This document shows, piece after piece, positions 32,788 to 41,931 of a stretch of DNA of 64,000 bases. Below the pieces are notes generated by a model. That model did not search any database. It was not told where the DNA came from and worked only from the letters and a program-made list of their open reading frames with translations. The stretch comes from an uncultured Acidimicrobiales bacterium (GTDB taxonomy: Bacteria; Actinomycetota; Acidimicrobiia; Acidimicrobiales; SZUA-35), in NCBI GenBank assembly GCA_937925335.1, contig CALEWY010000022.1, positions 40,345 to 104,344 of the forward strand, written 5' to 3'. The position numbers were made by a program, and so were the translations under genes. How positions within the stretch are numbered: position 1 is the first letter of the stretch; the number at the start of each line of letters is the position of its first letter.

Positions 32788-35610
32788 CTAGTCGGGAGAG
32801 CGGTAGCCGGGCGGTGGAGCGAGGGCCGGATCGAAGTCGCCGAACTCATCCTCATCGAGGAAGTCCGGCGCCTGAGGTTCGGGGTGCAGGGGCGAGCTCT
32901 GGAGTTCGTCCACCGCAATCATCTGCGTGTGGTCCTCGGGCACGACGGGCTCTGGCTCTGCCCGCTGCGGTGCTTCGGTCGGCACGTCGGTCGGCGCCGA
33001 GATCGATGAGATCGTCGAGGTGCTCGGGCTCGGCTCTTCCGTTGGCGATGGGGCCACCACCGGGGCTGGTGCGGGTTTCGAAGCCTGTGATGGCGGTGCA
33101 GCAATCGGCACAGCGACCTGGGCCTTCGCCGGCCAGCGACCAGCATCGAGATCCTCTGGCGACATCAATACGTCGCGAGCCTTCGAACCAATGGAGGGGC
33201 CGACGACGCCGCGCTCTTCCATGATGTCCATCAGGCGACCGGCACGAGCGAACCCGACGCGGAGCTTGCGCTGCAGCATGGAGGTCGATCCCAGCTGCGA
33301 ACGAACGACCAGCTCGATTGCCTGGATGACGAGCTCGTCATCGTCGTCATCACCGGTTGTTCCACCGGGCAATGCTGCGGCGGCCTCGGACACTTCCTCG
33401 CCCTGAACACGGCTGTCGAAGACGACATCGGGCGCTTGGCCCTGCCAGTGAGCGACGAGGTTGGAGACCTCTTCCTCGGTCACCCACGCACCCTGGAATC
33501 GGGCCGGGGTGCTGGTTGAACCGTCGAGCAACAAGCCATCACCTCGGCCGACAAGACGCTCGGCGCCCTGCTGGTCGAGCACGACTCGAGAGTCGGTGAG
33601 GCTGGAAACGGCGAAGGCCAGACGGGCCGGCACGTTGGCCTTGATCAGGCCGGTGATCACGTTCGTCGACGGACGCTGCGTCGCAATCACGAGGTGAATA
33701 CCAACGGCGCGAGCCTTCTGAGCGATACGACAGATCGACTCTTCAACGTCACGAGCAGCAACCATCATCAGGTCGGCGAGCTCGTCGAGGATGATGACGA
33801 TGTAGCTGAGGCGCTCGCGCTCGTGCATCTCACCGTCTGGACCCATGACGGGCGGGAACTTTCCTTCGTCGACGCCAGCGTTGTAGCCATCGAGGTCACG
33901 CACGCCGACATCGGAGAGGGTGTCGTAACGACGCTCCATCTCACGAACACCCCATGAGAGCGCGTTCGCCGCCTTCTTGGGGTCGGTGACGACCTCGGTC
34001 AGAAGGTGCGGCAGGCCGCCGTATTGGGTGAGTTCAACACGCTTCGGGTCGACCAGGATCAGGCGAACCTGTTCGGGCGTCGTGCGCATGAGCAGCGACG
34101 TCAGCATCGAGTTGATGCAGCTCGACTTACCCGAGCCGGTCTGACCAGCGACGAGGAGGTGGGGCATTTTGGCCAGGTTGGCCATGACCGTCTTGCCGGT
34201 GATGTCACGGCCAAGCGCAACATCGAGGGGGTGGGTGGCTTTCGTTGCCTCTTCGGAGCAGAGGAGGTCGCCAACGGTGATCATCTGGCGCTTGACGTTT
34301 GGAACCTCGACACCGATGGCCATCTTGCCCGGGATCGGGGCGAGGATTCGGACGTCGGCGGTCGCCATCGAATAGGCGATGTCTTTGTGGAGACTGGTGA
34401 CGCGGTTGACCTTCACACCGGGGCCGAGCTCGAGCTCGAACCGGCTGACGGTCGGCCCAACGACCACACCGAGCAGACGCGTCTCAACACCGTGTTCGTG
34501 CAGCGCGTGCACGAGCTGACGGCCAGTTTTCTCGACGCTGGCTCGATCGACGTCTTGGCCCTGGCTTCGATCCAGGTAGTCCATGGTCGGGAGGGTCCAT
34601 GTGCCGCCAGCAGGCTGTGGCGCTGCGAGTGACATGCCGTCGACCGTGACAACTTCGGGGACTTCGATGACGGGTTCGGGCGCGCCGTCATCCCACGATG
34701 CGATCGGCTCGGGGGCAGCGGGCTCGGCATCAGCATCGGCCGTTTCCGGCTGAGGTGCTGCGCCACCACGAAGGTCGATGTAGGTCTCGTGATCGAACGG
34801 CTCATCGCTTGATGAACCGCCAAGCACATCACCGGTCGACCCGGCCGACACCGGAGCGGTGTCTTCGAGATCGAGCAGTCCAGTCAAACCTTCGGCACTG
34901 GCACTGCTCGTTGTGGGCTCTTCCTCATCGGGAACAAGGAAGCCCATGGCCTGGACCGAACGAAGCGCCAGATCGCGCACTCGGCCAAACCAATCCGCAA
35001 GACCATCAGCTGCGCTGCCGGCGGAAAGGCCGGTGAGCAACACGATGGCGATCAAGATCATGGAGATGGTCAAGACGACCTCTCCCCAGTGTCCGAACCA
35101 ACGCTCGAAACTGCCACCGACGAGCACGCCGATGTAGCCGCCTGCTTCGGACAACTCTGCCCACGAGGCTCGGTTGACGGGTTTCCCGCCGAAGAGATCG
35201 AGCAGAGCGAAGACGGAGAGCCCGAGTAGCGCCCAGGCGATCATCTCGCTGACCGGACGCATCGCCTTCTTCTTCGTGGAGCGCTTCTTCTTTTTGCCCG
35301 GCGGCGTCCGCAGCATGTGCCAGCCGCCGTAGAGCAGCCCAATCGGCACGAGCAGGCGAACCTTGCCCACGAACGCGCCGATGAAGTTGGCGAGCCAGGA
35401 CCCAACGGGTCCGGTTGCGCCGGTGTACAAAGCCAGGCCGAGGAGAAGGCCGAGCGCGATCAGTCCAAGACCGCGCGCCTCCCGCTGTTTCCGGGCGCGA
35501 CGCTGGGCGGCAGTGCCCCGAGTGCTTGATGCACGCGAGCTGCCTGATGCCGATCGTCCACCCGCAGCTGCCCCTCGACCGGACCGGGAGGTCCGTTTCG
35601 ATGTAGCCAC
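32788..35610 (-). CDS. ftsK: DNA translocase FtsK/SpoIIIE
   Basis: The 940-residue septal DNA pump clears chromosomal DNA from the division plane. An Arg/Ser-rich N-terminus precedes four predicted TM helices (about residues 48-195). A variable acidic/Pro linker (to about 335), an alpha domain and the RecA-like motor follow, with Walker A GQTGSGKSS at 489-497 and Walker B YIVIILDELADLM. A gamma winged-helix domain (LGSTSMLQRKLRVGFARAGR) recognises orienting sequences. A further acidic tail of about 110 residues follows gamma, unusual in length. Neighbouring rnj/dapA and rimO/pgsA match the actinobacterial order. Confidence 0.97.
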   Translation of the reverse strand: MATSKRTSRSGRGAAAGGRSASGSSRASSTRGTAAQRRARKQREARGLGLIALGLLLGLALYTGATGPVGSWLANFIGAFVGKVRLLVPIGLLYGGWHMLRTPPGKKKKRSTKKKAMRPVSEMIAWALLGLSVFALLDLFGGKPVNRASWAELSEAGGYIGVLVGGSFERWFGHWGEVVLTISMILIAIVLLTGLSAGSAADGLADWFGRVRDLALRSVQAMGFLVPDEEEPTTSSASAEGLTGLLDLEDTAPVSAGSTGDVLGGSSSDEPFDHETYIDLRGGAAPQPETADADAEPAAPEPIASWDDGAPEPVIEVPEVVTVDGMSLAAPQPAGGTWTLPTMDYLDRSQGQDVDRASVEKTGRQLVHALHEHGVETRLLGVVVGPTVSRFELELGPGVKVNRVTSLHKDIAYSMATADVRILAPIPGKMAIGVEVPNVKRQMITVGDLLCSEEATKATHPLDVALGRDITGKTVMANLAKMPHLLVAGQTGSGKSSCINSMLTSLLMRTTPEQVRLILVDPKRVELTQYGGLPHLLTEVVTDPKKAANALSWGVREMERRYDTLSDVGVRDLDGYNAGVDEGKFPPVMGPDGEMHERERLSYIVIILDELADLMMVAARDVEESICRIAQKARAVGIHLVIATQRPSTNVITGLIKANVPARLAFAVSSLTDSRVVLDQQGAERLVGRGDGLLLDGSTSTPARFQGAWVTEEEVSNLVAHWQGQAPDVVFDSRVQGEEVSEAAAALPGGTTGDDDDDELVIQAIELVVRSQLGSTSMLQRKLRVGFARAGRLMDIMEERGVVGPSIGSKARDVLMSPEDLDAGRWPAKAQVAVPIAAPPSQASKPAPAPVVAPSPTEEPSPSTSTISSISAPTDVPTEAPQRAEPEPVVPEDHTQMIAVDELQSSPLHPEPQAPDFLDEDEFGDFDPALAPPPGYRSPD

Positions 35611-35783
35611 AGTGCGGATGACTGTAGTCGGTCACTCGACCACTGTGGGCGCATGCCGTTCGCTTCGCTCTCTCACCGAGTTGCTCGCTGACGCTCTCAA
35701 CATCGACACAGCCGTTCGCTCGGTCAGTCCTGCGCTCGATTCTGGCGGAGAAGAGGGCCACCCACGGCCGTCAGACAGGCGTG

Positions 35784-37349
35784 TTACTTGCGCGGTCGGA
35801 TGGCTCGACGGATCTGTGCGGCTTGATTGCGGGCGGCCGTGCGAACGGCGGTCACTCTCGCGCGGACCGCCGTCGACGCCTGGCTGATCGATGATGCGAG
35901 GGGCGAAGCGATACTGACGAAGGCGGCCCGAAGGGCGGCGAATCTCGAGCGGACCCGCCGACTGATACGACTCACCAGACGGCGCACGAATGCTTGTGCG
36001 GCCACAAGAGGCTTGACCACTGCCGCCACGATGGTGCGCAGCCTTCGAGCAAGAGCTCGAACCACCCGAGTGCTCGCTCGCATCAATCCTGACGCCGCCG
36101 ACCAGATCGAACCAAGGATGTGTCGAACAGGGTCGGCAAGCCGTGCGAGCAGCTCGCGTATCCGACCGATCACCATCGACAATCGAGTCAGCACCGCTCG
36201 GACGACTCGACGCACGGAGGCAAAGCTTCGACTTACCATCTGACCAACGACCGCAAGGCTGCTTCGCGCCAGACGGCCCACGACCATGAGTGCCGATCGA
36301 GCTCGTCGAGCAACTTCGTTGATCAGCCCCGACAGAGCCCGCACCAACTCCCGAGCTTGTGCGCCCAACCAACGAAGCCCTTGAGCAAGCGGCGTCCCGA
36401 CCGCCACCGCTAGCGACCATGCGGCGCGCACCACACGCCTGATCGAGTTGATGACAACTCGGGCGAACGCACGAAGCGGAACGATGACTTGGCGGGCAAC
36501 CGCGGCGATCGCCCGGCCGCACGCTCGTAACGGGACCATCAACCGACGCGACAACTCACGAATCGCCACAAGAGCAGCGCGGGCGAACGCCCGCGTGGCC
36601 GCTGCAACCCGGCGCCACGCACCCCGGATGGCAACGAGTGCTGCTCTCACCGTGGCACGCACGGCGACCGACAACCGTCGCCACACCGCCGCGATGCTCC
36701 GTCCGAGCTGACGGATTGCAAGAGTCGTTGACCACACGAAGGCCCGAACACCAACGACGGCTCGACGAATGATCGCCGCGATCGGAGGCCAGATCCGTCG
36801 AATCACGCCGCCGATCCAGCGAAGGAGCGAGGCGACTGGCCCGACGACGAAGCGTCGAATTGCGCGGCTGACAACCGCACCGATCGCACGAACCGCGCTG
36901 GCCGTCCAGCGAATGATGGCCCGGATCGGCGTGACCACGAACCGCCGAACGACCCGCACCACAACAGCACTGACCGCTCGACCCACATCGACAAGCCACC
37001 GAACGATCGCACGAATCGGCGCCAGCACGAACCGCCGGGCGAACCCGGTCAAGAGTTCGAGAATCCGACGAAGCAGGCCGGCAAACGCTTCACTCGCCGC
37101 TCGAACGACATCACCGAGCCGACGCGAGAGGTAGGGCATCAACCTCGTCACGAACGCCTTCGTCGCGTCCCAGCCGACGATGAGCGGTGCGAGCGGAACG
37201 GCGATCAGCTGCGCCAACGCTCCCAGCTCTGGGCCGTCCTCGTGCACCTCGATCGGCGTTTCAGAGCCAACGTCAGGTTGCGGCGCGTCTTCGCGGTGAG
37301 GCTCGAGCGCATCGTCATCTCGACGCGGCTCGGGCTCCGAGTTAGTCAT
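35784..37349 (-). CDS. Arg-rich amphipathic-helix repeat protein, unknown function
   Basis: A 521-residue protein of striking composition. An acidic 45-residue head (EPEPRRDDDALEPHREDAPQ) is followed by some 470 residues dominated by Arg, Ala, Val, Ile and Leu with almost no acidic residues. A motif like RRFVLAPIRAIVRW, RRFVVTPIRAIIRW, RRFVVGPVASLLRW recurs at about 33-residue spacing; later units read VPLRACGRAIAAVARQ and VPLRAFARVVINSIRR. The pattern predicts tandem cationic amphipathic helices that may coat a membrane, lipid body or nucleic acid. No signal peptide. It overlaps the upstream two-TM gene by 8 nt and lies upstream of ftsK. No known family recognised. Confidence 0.75.
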   Translation of the reverse strand: MTNSEPEPRRDDDALEPHREDAPQPDVGSETPIEVHEDGPELGALAQLIAVPLAPLIVGWDATKAFVTRLMPYLSRRLGDVVRAASEAFAGLLRRILELLTGFARRFVLAPIRAIVRWLVDVGRAVSAVVVRVVRRFVVTPIRAIIRWTASAVRAIGAVVSRAIRRFVVGPVASLLRWIGGVIRRIWPPIAAIIRRAVVGVRAFVWSTTLAIRQLGRSIAAVWRRLSVAVRATVRAALVAIRGAWRRVAAATRAFARAALVAIRELSRRLMVPLRACGRAIAAVARQVIVPLRAFARVVINSIRRVVRAAWSLAVAVGTPLAQGLRWLGAQARELVRALSGLINEVARRARSALMVVGRLARSSLAVVGQMVSRSFASVRRVVRAVLTRLSMVIGRIRELLARLADPVRHILGSIWSAASGLMRASTRVVRALARRLRTIVAAVVKPLVAAQAFVRRLVSRISRRVRSRFAALRAAFVSIASPLASSISQASTAVRARVTAVRTAARNQAAQIRRAIRPRK

Positions 37350-38067
37350 CGATGTTCGGCAACAACTCGTCCCGGAGCTTGGTCCAGTCGGTCAACGCCG
37401 AACCGCCTGAGACCTGCTCGATCTCGATTCGAGCCTCGACGATCGCACTGCGGTGGCCGTGGCCACCATCCGCGAGGCGAGGATCGTCGAGGGATGCGGC
37501 AAGTTCGGCGAGAGAGGCAGCTCGAGCGTCGGTGTATTCGAGCTCGGCTGGCCCGGTCGGCAACTCTCCACCAAGAAGAGTCGCCACCTCATCCACCAAG
37601 CCATGCGCAACCGCCACGAGACGCGCCCCAGTGTCAGATTCGAGCTGACCTGCTCGTTCATGAACGTGGGTGTACTGATCGACCAACTGGTCGAGTGTCG
37701 GATGCCCGGTGCGTAGGGCGGTGGCGTCGCCGACTGCTTTGGCGGTGAGTGAGCGTTGTTGACCGCTCTTCAGTCGTTGCAGCGCCCAGCGGATGGGAAG
37801 GATCGACCCGAGCAGGATCATTCCAACGCCAAGGACGGTGACGAAAGTGGCCATATCGAAGAGCTGGCTGCCTACAAGGGCGGTGATTCCAGCGCCGATC
37901 AAGACGGCATCGGCGACGCCGGGCCCTCGTTCGTCCTCGCTTCCGAATAGGTCGTCGAGCACATCATCAATCTCATCTGGTCGCTTCGACGGCGACCGAG
38001 GGTTGACGAGCGGGCCGGGCTGGCGCGGGACGTAGACGACGGGGAGGTTGTTCGTCGGCTCGACCAC
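37342..38067 (-). CDS. Two-helix membrane protein of unknown function
   Basis: A 241-residue protein: a Pro-rich cytoplasmic N-terminus with acidic DEIDDVLDDLFGSEDE, then two TM helices (VADAVLIGAGITALVGSQLF and TFVTVLGVGMILLGSILPI). A soluble C-terminal domain (about 140 residues) follows, rich in Ala/Asp/Leu helices (GARLVAVAHGLVDEVATLLG). No catalytic motif recognised. It starts the transcription unit and overlaps the Arg-rich protein gene by 8 nt, so the two products probably act together at the membrane. Its acidic head could contact the cationic partner, which is an inference only. Confidence 0.7.
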   Translation of the reverse strand: MVEPTNNLPVVYVPRQPGPLVNPRSPSKRPDEIDDVLDDLFGSEDERGPGVADAVLIGAGITALVGSQLFDMATFVTVLGVGMILLGSILPIRWALQRLKSGQQRSLTAKAVGDATALRTGHPTLDQLVDQYTHVHERAGQLESDTGARLVAVAHGLVDEVATLLGGELPTGPAELEYTDARAASLAELAASLDDPRLADGGHGHRSAIVEARIEIEQVSGGSALTDWTKLRDELLPNIDD

Positions 38068-38283
38068 CGAACAAGGTTAGTGCTGCCCCACGGGCTCGGT
38101 TCGACACCATTCGGCTGCCTCTCGTACAACGCGCCCAGCTCTGCGTCTCATGCAGTTCGCTCGTCCAATTGCTCGGCGACGCTGAATCGCTGCACTGAGG
38201 TTCTCCCGGTTGACCACGGCACTTCACGTTCACCTGGCCCGCTGTACTTGAGGTTCACCCGGTTGGTTCGTAGTGTCCCGGTC

Positions 38284-38991
38284 ATGTCGTCGACCTTTGT
38301 CCTCGTTCATGGCGCGTTTGGTGGTTCGTACGGATTTCGGTCCGTACGCCGGCTCCTCAACGCCAACGGCCACGAGGCGATCACGCCAAGCCTCACCGGG
38401 ATCGGCGAGCGGCGCCACCTCGCAACGCCGGACATCGGGCTCGATCTGCACATCACCGACCTCACGAATGCGATCGAGATCGACGACCTCGATGACATCG
38501 TGCTCCTCGGCTTTTCATACGGCGGCATGGTGATCAGCGGAGCGATGGATGCCGTCGCTCATCGCGTGTCCCACGCCGTCTTCCTCGATGCGTTCGTGCC
38601 GAGCGATGGTGAGAGCGCGGCGTCGCTCCTCGGGTCGTCGGGCGAGGCGATGGCGGCGAACGCCGTCGATGGCTACGTCGCCCCGATTCCTCGCGACCTC
38701 GGTTCACCTGAGGCCGACGCCTGGTCGAACGCACGACGAGTTGGGCAACCGGTCAAGACACTCACTGATCCAGTGTCGATCGCCACGCCACTCGAGGACC
38801 AACCGTTCACCCGGACCTTCATCAAGGCGACCAACGACGAGGCCGAGGCTGCCGATTCAGCGTTCTGGCGTGCTTCCCGACACGCCGAACAGTCGCCGAA
38901 GTGGTCCCATCACGGCATCGATTGCAACCACATGGTCCCCGCCCTGCGCCCAGAAGAACTCACCGAGATCCTTCTCAATCTCGCCAACTGA
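38284..38991 (+). CDS. Alpha/beta hydrolase fold protein
   Basis: The 235-residue protein has FVLVHGAFGGSYGF (oxyanion HG motif), the nucleophile elbow GFSYGGMV, an Asp region DAFVPSDGES, and a C-terminal His in DCNHMVPALRPEEL. The pattern matches the small esterase/hydroxynitrile-lyase-like branch (plant MES/salicylate esterase relatives, EstC-like). The substrate is unknown. ATG 38284 fits because strand 1 begins immediately (SSTFVLVHG). It is divergent from the 37342-38067 gene and convergent with rnj across a repeat element. Confidence 0.88.
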   Translation: MSSTFVLVHGAFGGSYGFRSVRRLLNANGHEAITPSLTGIGERRHLATPDIGLDLHITDLTNAIEIDDLDDIVLLGFSYGGMVISGAMDAVAHRVSHAVFLDAFVPSDGESAASLLGSSGEAMAANAVDGYVAPIPRDLGSPEADAWSNARRVGQPVKTLTDPVSIATPLEDQPFTRTFIKATNDEAEAADSAFWRASRHAEQSPKWSHHGIDCNHMVPALRPEELTEILLNLAN

Positions 38992-38994
38992 CCC

Positions 38995-39240
38995 TCATCA
39001 ACCTCTGAGACCACAGCAGGTCCGCAACCCGCTGCGACCTCAGAGGTGCGGCAGGTTGGGCGAAATCAGGCCGCGCCCCAAACGCGCCCGATTCGCGCCC
39101 TAGGGAGCTCTTGTTTTCGCTGTTTGAAGCGGCCTGGGCGGCCAATCGGCGCGAAGCGGGTGCGTTTCCGCAGGTCAAACAGCCGAGCAAAAGCGACGCG
39201 ACTCAACCTGCCGCACCTCAGAGGTGCGGCAGGTCGCACG
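38995..39240. repeat. Foldback palindromic repeat element, copy I
   Basis: Inverted 15-bp arms GAGGTGCGGCAGGTT (39043-39057) and AACCTGCCGCACCTC (39205-39219) bound a 177-bp segment. The right arm belongs to a 27-bp palindrome with 13-bp arms (39207-39233). Inner block CGCGCCCTAGGGAGC lies at 39094-39108, and an inverted pair around CGCTGTTTGA / TCAAACAGC lies further in. The core ACCTGCCGCACCTCWGAGGT and the inner block recur at 62.3-62.5 kb. No gene is supported in 38992-39289. Confidence 0.75.
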
Positions 39241-39289
39241 AAATTGGATTTGAACGATAGGGAGAGAGGTTCGATCGCTCCCCTGCCGG

Positions 39290-41026
39290 TCAGGCGTCTT
39301 CGTTGCCTTCGTGGGCGCCGAGGACCACAGGGACGATCATCGGCCGCAACCGAGTGCGGTTGTTGACGAACCGACCGAGGGTGCGGCGAACGATGCGCTC
39401 GAGTTCTTGACGAGTCCGCTTGCCATCCGACAGCGCGCTCTCAACGGCATCACGAATCTGGTGGGCAGCGTCCTTGCGGAGCTGATCACCTTCGGTGCCG
39501 TGCACCCAGCCGCGGCTGATGATCTCGGGAAGATCGAGCAGCGTCGCGTTGGGCCCCTCGATGCGAATCGGAATCACACACGACACGAAACCATCCGTGC
39601 CGAGGGTGCGACGCTCAGCGAGCACGCTTTCGTCAAGGTCACCAACGGTGCCGTCGACGTAGATGTATTCGGCAGGAACGTCGCCGCCCCGCTTCAGGCC
39701 GTCCTCGTTCAGGACGACTGATTGGCCGTCCTGGCACACGATGATGCGGTCGGGGCTGGTCCCCATACGAGTCGCGATACGAGCGTGCTCAGTCATATGG
39801 CGGTACTCGCCGTGAACAGGCACGAACCACTCGGGCTGCACGATCGAGTGCAACACCTTGAGCTCTTCAGCCTTGGCGTGGCCCGTTGCGTGCACACGAT
39901 GGGTCGTCGAGTCGATGACTTCTGCACCCTTGCGAAGGAGCCCGTCGATCACTCGCGTCACACCGGTTTCGTTTCCGGGGATCGGGTGTGACGACAAGAT
40001 GATGCAGTCGCCGTCTTGAATCGTCAGCCACTTGTTGTCGCCGGTCGCCATCCGCGCCAGCGCCGACATCGGCTCGCCCTGCGAACCGGTCGAGATGATG
40101 CACAGATTCTCATCGGCGATGTCGTCGATGTCTTCGATCTTGCGAAGGTGCGTGTCGGGAATGTTCAGCAGACCCATCTGGCGAGCGAGCTGCACGTTCT
40201 TGTTCATCGAACGGCCAAGCGTCACGACAATTCGGTCGTTCGCAATCGCCGCATCAGCCACCTGCTGCACACGGTGAATGTGCGAAGCGAAACAGGCGAC
40301 GATCAGTCGGCGACCCTTCCGAGCTTGCACGATGTCGGCGAGCGAAGAACCAATGGAGGTCTCGGAGTCGCTAAATCCTGGCGACACGGCATTGGTCGAA
40401 TCACACAGGAACAGGCGAACGCCGTCGTCCTTCGCGAGGTGGCCAATTCCGGCAAGGTCGGTCAAGCGCTGATCGACCGGCGTCATATCGAGCTTGAAGT
40501 CACCGCTGTGCAAAATCACACCCTGCGGAGTGTGGAACGCCGTTGCGAAACCGTGCGGCACCGAGTGGGTGACGGGGAAGAACTCCATGTCGAACGGACC
40601 GACTTGGATCCGTTCGTTGTCGCTCACCTCGATGAACTTGGCCTTCTTCAGCACGCCGCGCTCTTCGATGCGGTTGCGGGCGAGACCGATGGTGAGCGGG
40701 GAACCGATGATCTGCAGTTCCATCTCGTCGAGAAGGAACCCGATCGCTCCGATGTGATCTTCGTGGCCGTGGGTGGCAACAACGCCGATCACCCGGTCGG
40801 CGTTTTCACGCAACCAGGTGAAGTCGGGAAGGACCAGATCGACTCCGGCCATGTCGTCATCCGGGAACATCAGTCCGCAGTCGATGAGCATGATCTGGTT
40901 GTCGACTTCGATCGCTGCGCAGTTGCGGCCGATCTCGCCCAGACCGCCGAGGAAGACGACGCGAACGTCGGAGCCGCTCGCCGACTTGTTGGATGGCTTC
41001 TTGTCAGACTTCGTTGAATTCGCCAT
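39290..41026 (-). CDS. rnj: Ribonuclease J
   Basis: A 578-residue metallo-beta-lactamase/beta-CASP ribonuclease combining 5'-3' exonuclease and endonuclease activity in RNA maturation and decay. The zinc-binding motif HGHEDHIG is present, with GGLGEIGRNCAAIE near the start, the beta-CASP segments CFASHIHRVQQ, and HATGHAKAEELK in the C-terminal part of the catalytic region. A C-terminal domain ends at EGNEDA. ATG 41026 shares one nucleotide with the dapA stop. The dapA-rnj pair is a hallmark of actinobacteria. Confidence 0.97.
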   Translation of the reverse strand: MANSTKSDKKPSNKSASGSDVRVVFLGGLGEIGRNCAAIEVDNQIMLIDCGLMFPDDDMAGVDLVLPDFTWLRENADRVIGVVATHGHEDHIGAIGFLLDEMELQIIGSPLTIGLARNRIEERGVLKKAKFIEVSDNERIQVGPFDMEFFPVTHSVPHGFATAFHTPQGVILHSGDFKLDMTPVDQRLTDLAGIGHLAKDDGVRLFLCDSTNAVSPGFSDSETSIGSSLADIVQARKGRRLIVACFASHIHRVQQVADAAIANDRIVVTLGRSMNKNVQLARQMGLLNIPDTHLRKIEDIDDIADENLCIISTGSQGEPMSALARMATGDNKWLTIQDGDCIILSSHPIPGNETGVTRVIDGLLRKGAEVIDSTTHRVHATGHAKAEELKVLHSIVQPEWFVPVHGEYRHMTEHARIATRMGTSPDRIIVCQDGQSVVLNEDGLKRGGDVPAEYIYVDGTVGDLDESVLAERRTLGTDGFVSCVIPIRIEGPNATLLDLPEIISRGWVHGTEGDQLRKDAAHQIRDAVESALSDGKRTRQELERIVRRTLGRFVNNRTRLRPMIVPVVLGAHEGNEDA

Positions 41027-41931
41027 CAGCTCGACGACCGTCCGAGGCCGTCGAGAACCGCCTGGGCTCGTTCGGTGAGATAGGGCGGAACGTCCGCCAT
41101 TGGTTGCCGGCCTGGGCCGACCCTGACTCCGAGCAGAGGCATGAGAGCTTTCGTTGGGATGGGGTTGGGGGTGTCGTTGGAAGTTTCGTACTCCCACGAC
41201 GGGATCAAGAGCTGGTTGAGGCGGGTCGCTTCAGCGACATCACCCTTGTCGAACGCCGAGATCATCTCGCGCGTCTCTTCGCCAGCCCAGTGGGTGGCGA
41301 CTCCGATGACACCGCAGCCACCGACCGCCAAGAACGGCAGCGTGAGAGCGTCGTCGCCCGAGTAGAGCATCGTGCCTTCGGGAGCCCGGGCGAGGAGAGA
41401 CGCTGTCGTCGCCGGATCACCAGCCGCGTCCTTGATACCGACGATGTTGTCGACCTGAAGGAGCGAGAGGAGGGTTTCATTCTCGACTTTGCGGCCCGTG
41501 CGACCAGGAATGTCGTAGATGATCACGGGCTTGTCGGTGGCCTCAGCCGTTGCCCGAAAGTGCGCCTCGATGCCGACCTGTGAAGGACGGTTGTAATAGG
41601 GCGTTACTTGCAAGATGCCATCGGCGCCGGCTTCGGATGCGCGCTGGGTGAGTTCGACCGCAGCGCGAGTGTCGTTGCTTCCAGCGCCAGCGACGAGTGA
41701 GTGATCCGGAATCGCTTCGCGGACGGCGCCAACCAAGGCGATCTGCTCGTCGTGAGTCAGCGTGGCGGACTCACCGGTCGTGCCGGCGACCACAACGCCG
41801 TCGTTGCCGTGTGCAACGAGCCACTTCGCAAGATCGGCGGCGGCGGCGAGATCGAGATCTCCGTCGTCGGTGAAGGGTGTGACCATGGCGGTCAGCACCG
41901 TGCCGAATCGTGGGCTGTTGGATCGTGTCAT
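41026..41931 (-). CDS. dapA: 4-hydroxy-tetrahydrodipicolinate synthase
   Basis: The 301-residue TIM-barrel enzyme condenses pyruvate with aspartate semialdehyde in the lysine/diaminopimelate pathway. Seen are GTTGESATLTHDEQ (substrate-binding Thr-Thr), the catalytic Tyr in VTPYYNRPSQ, and the Schiff-base Lys in IVGIKDAAGD. Length is normal. It overlaps the HTH-like gene upstream by 4 nt and rnj by 1 nt. The next pathway enzyme, dapB, lies about 20 kb away on the same strand. Confidence 0.97.
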   Translation of the reverse strand: MTRSNSPRFGTVLTAMVTPFTDDGDLDLAAAADLAKWLVAHGNDGVVVAGTTGESATLTHDEQIALVGAVREAIPDHSLVAGAGSNDTRAAVELTQRASEAGADGILQVTPYYNRPSQVGIEAHFRATAEATDKPVIIYDIPGRTGRKVENETLLSLLQVDNIVGIKDAAGDPATTASLLARAPEGTMLYSGDDALTLPFLAVGGCGVIGVATHWAGEETREMISAFDKGDVAEATRLNQLLIPSWEYETSNDTPNPIPTKALMPLLGVRVGPGRQPMADVPPYLTERAQAVLDGLGRSSS

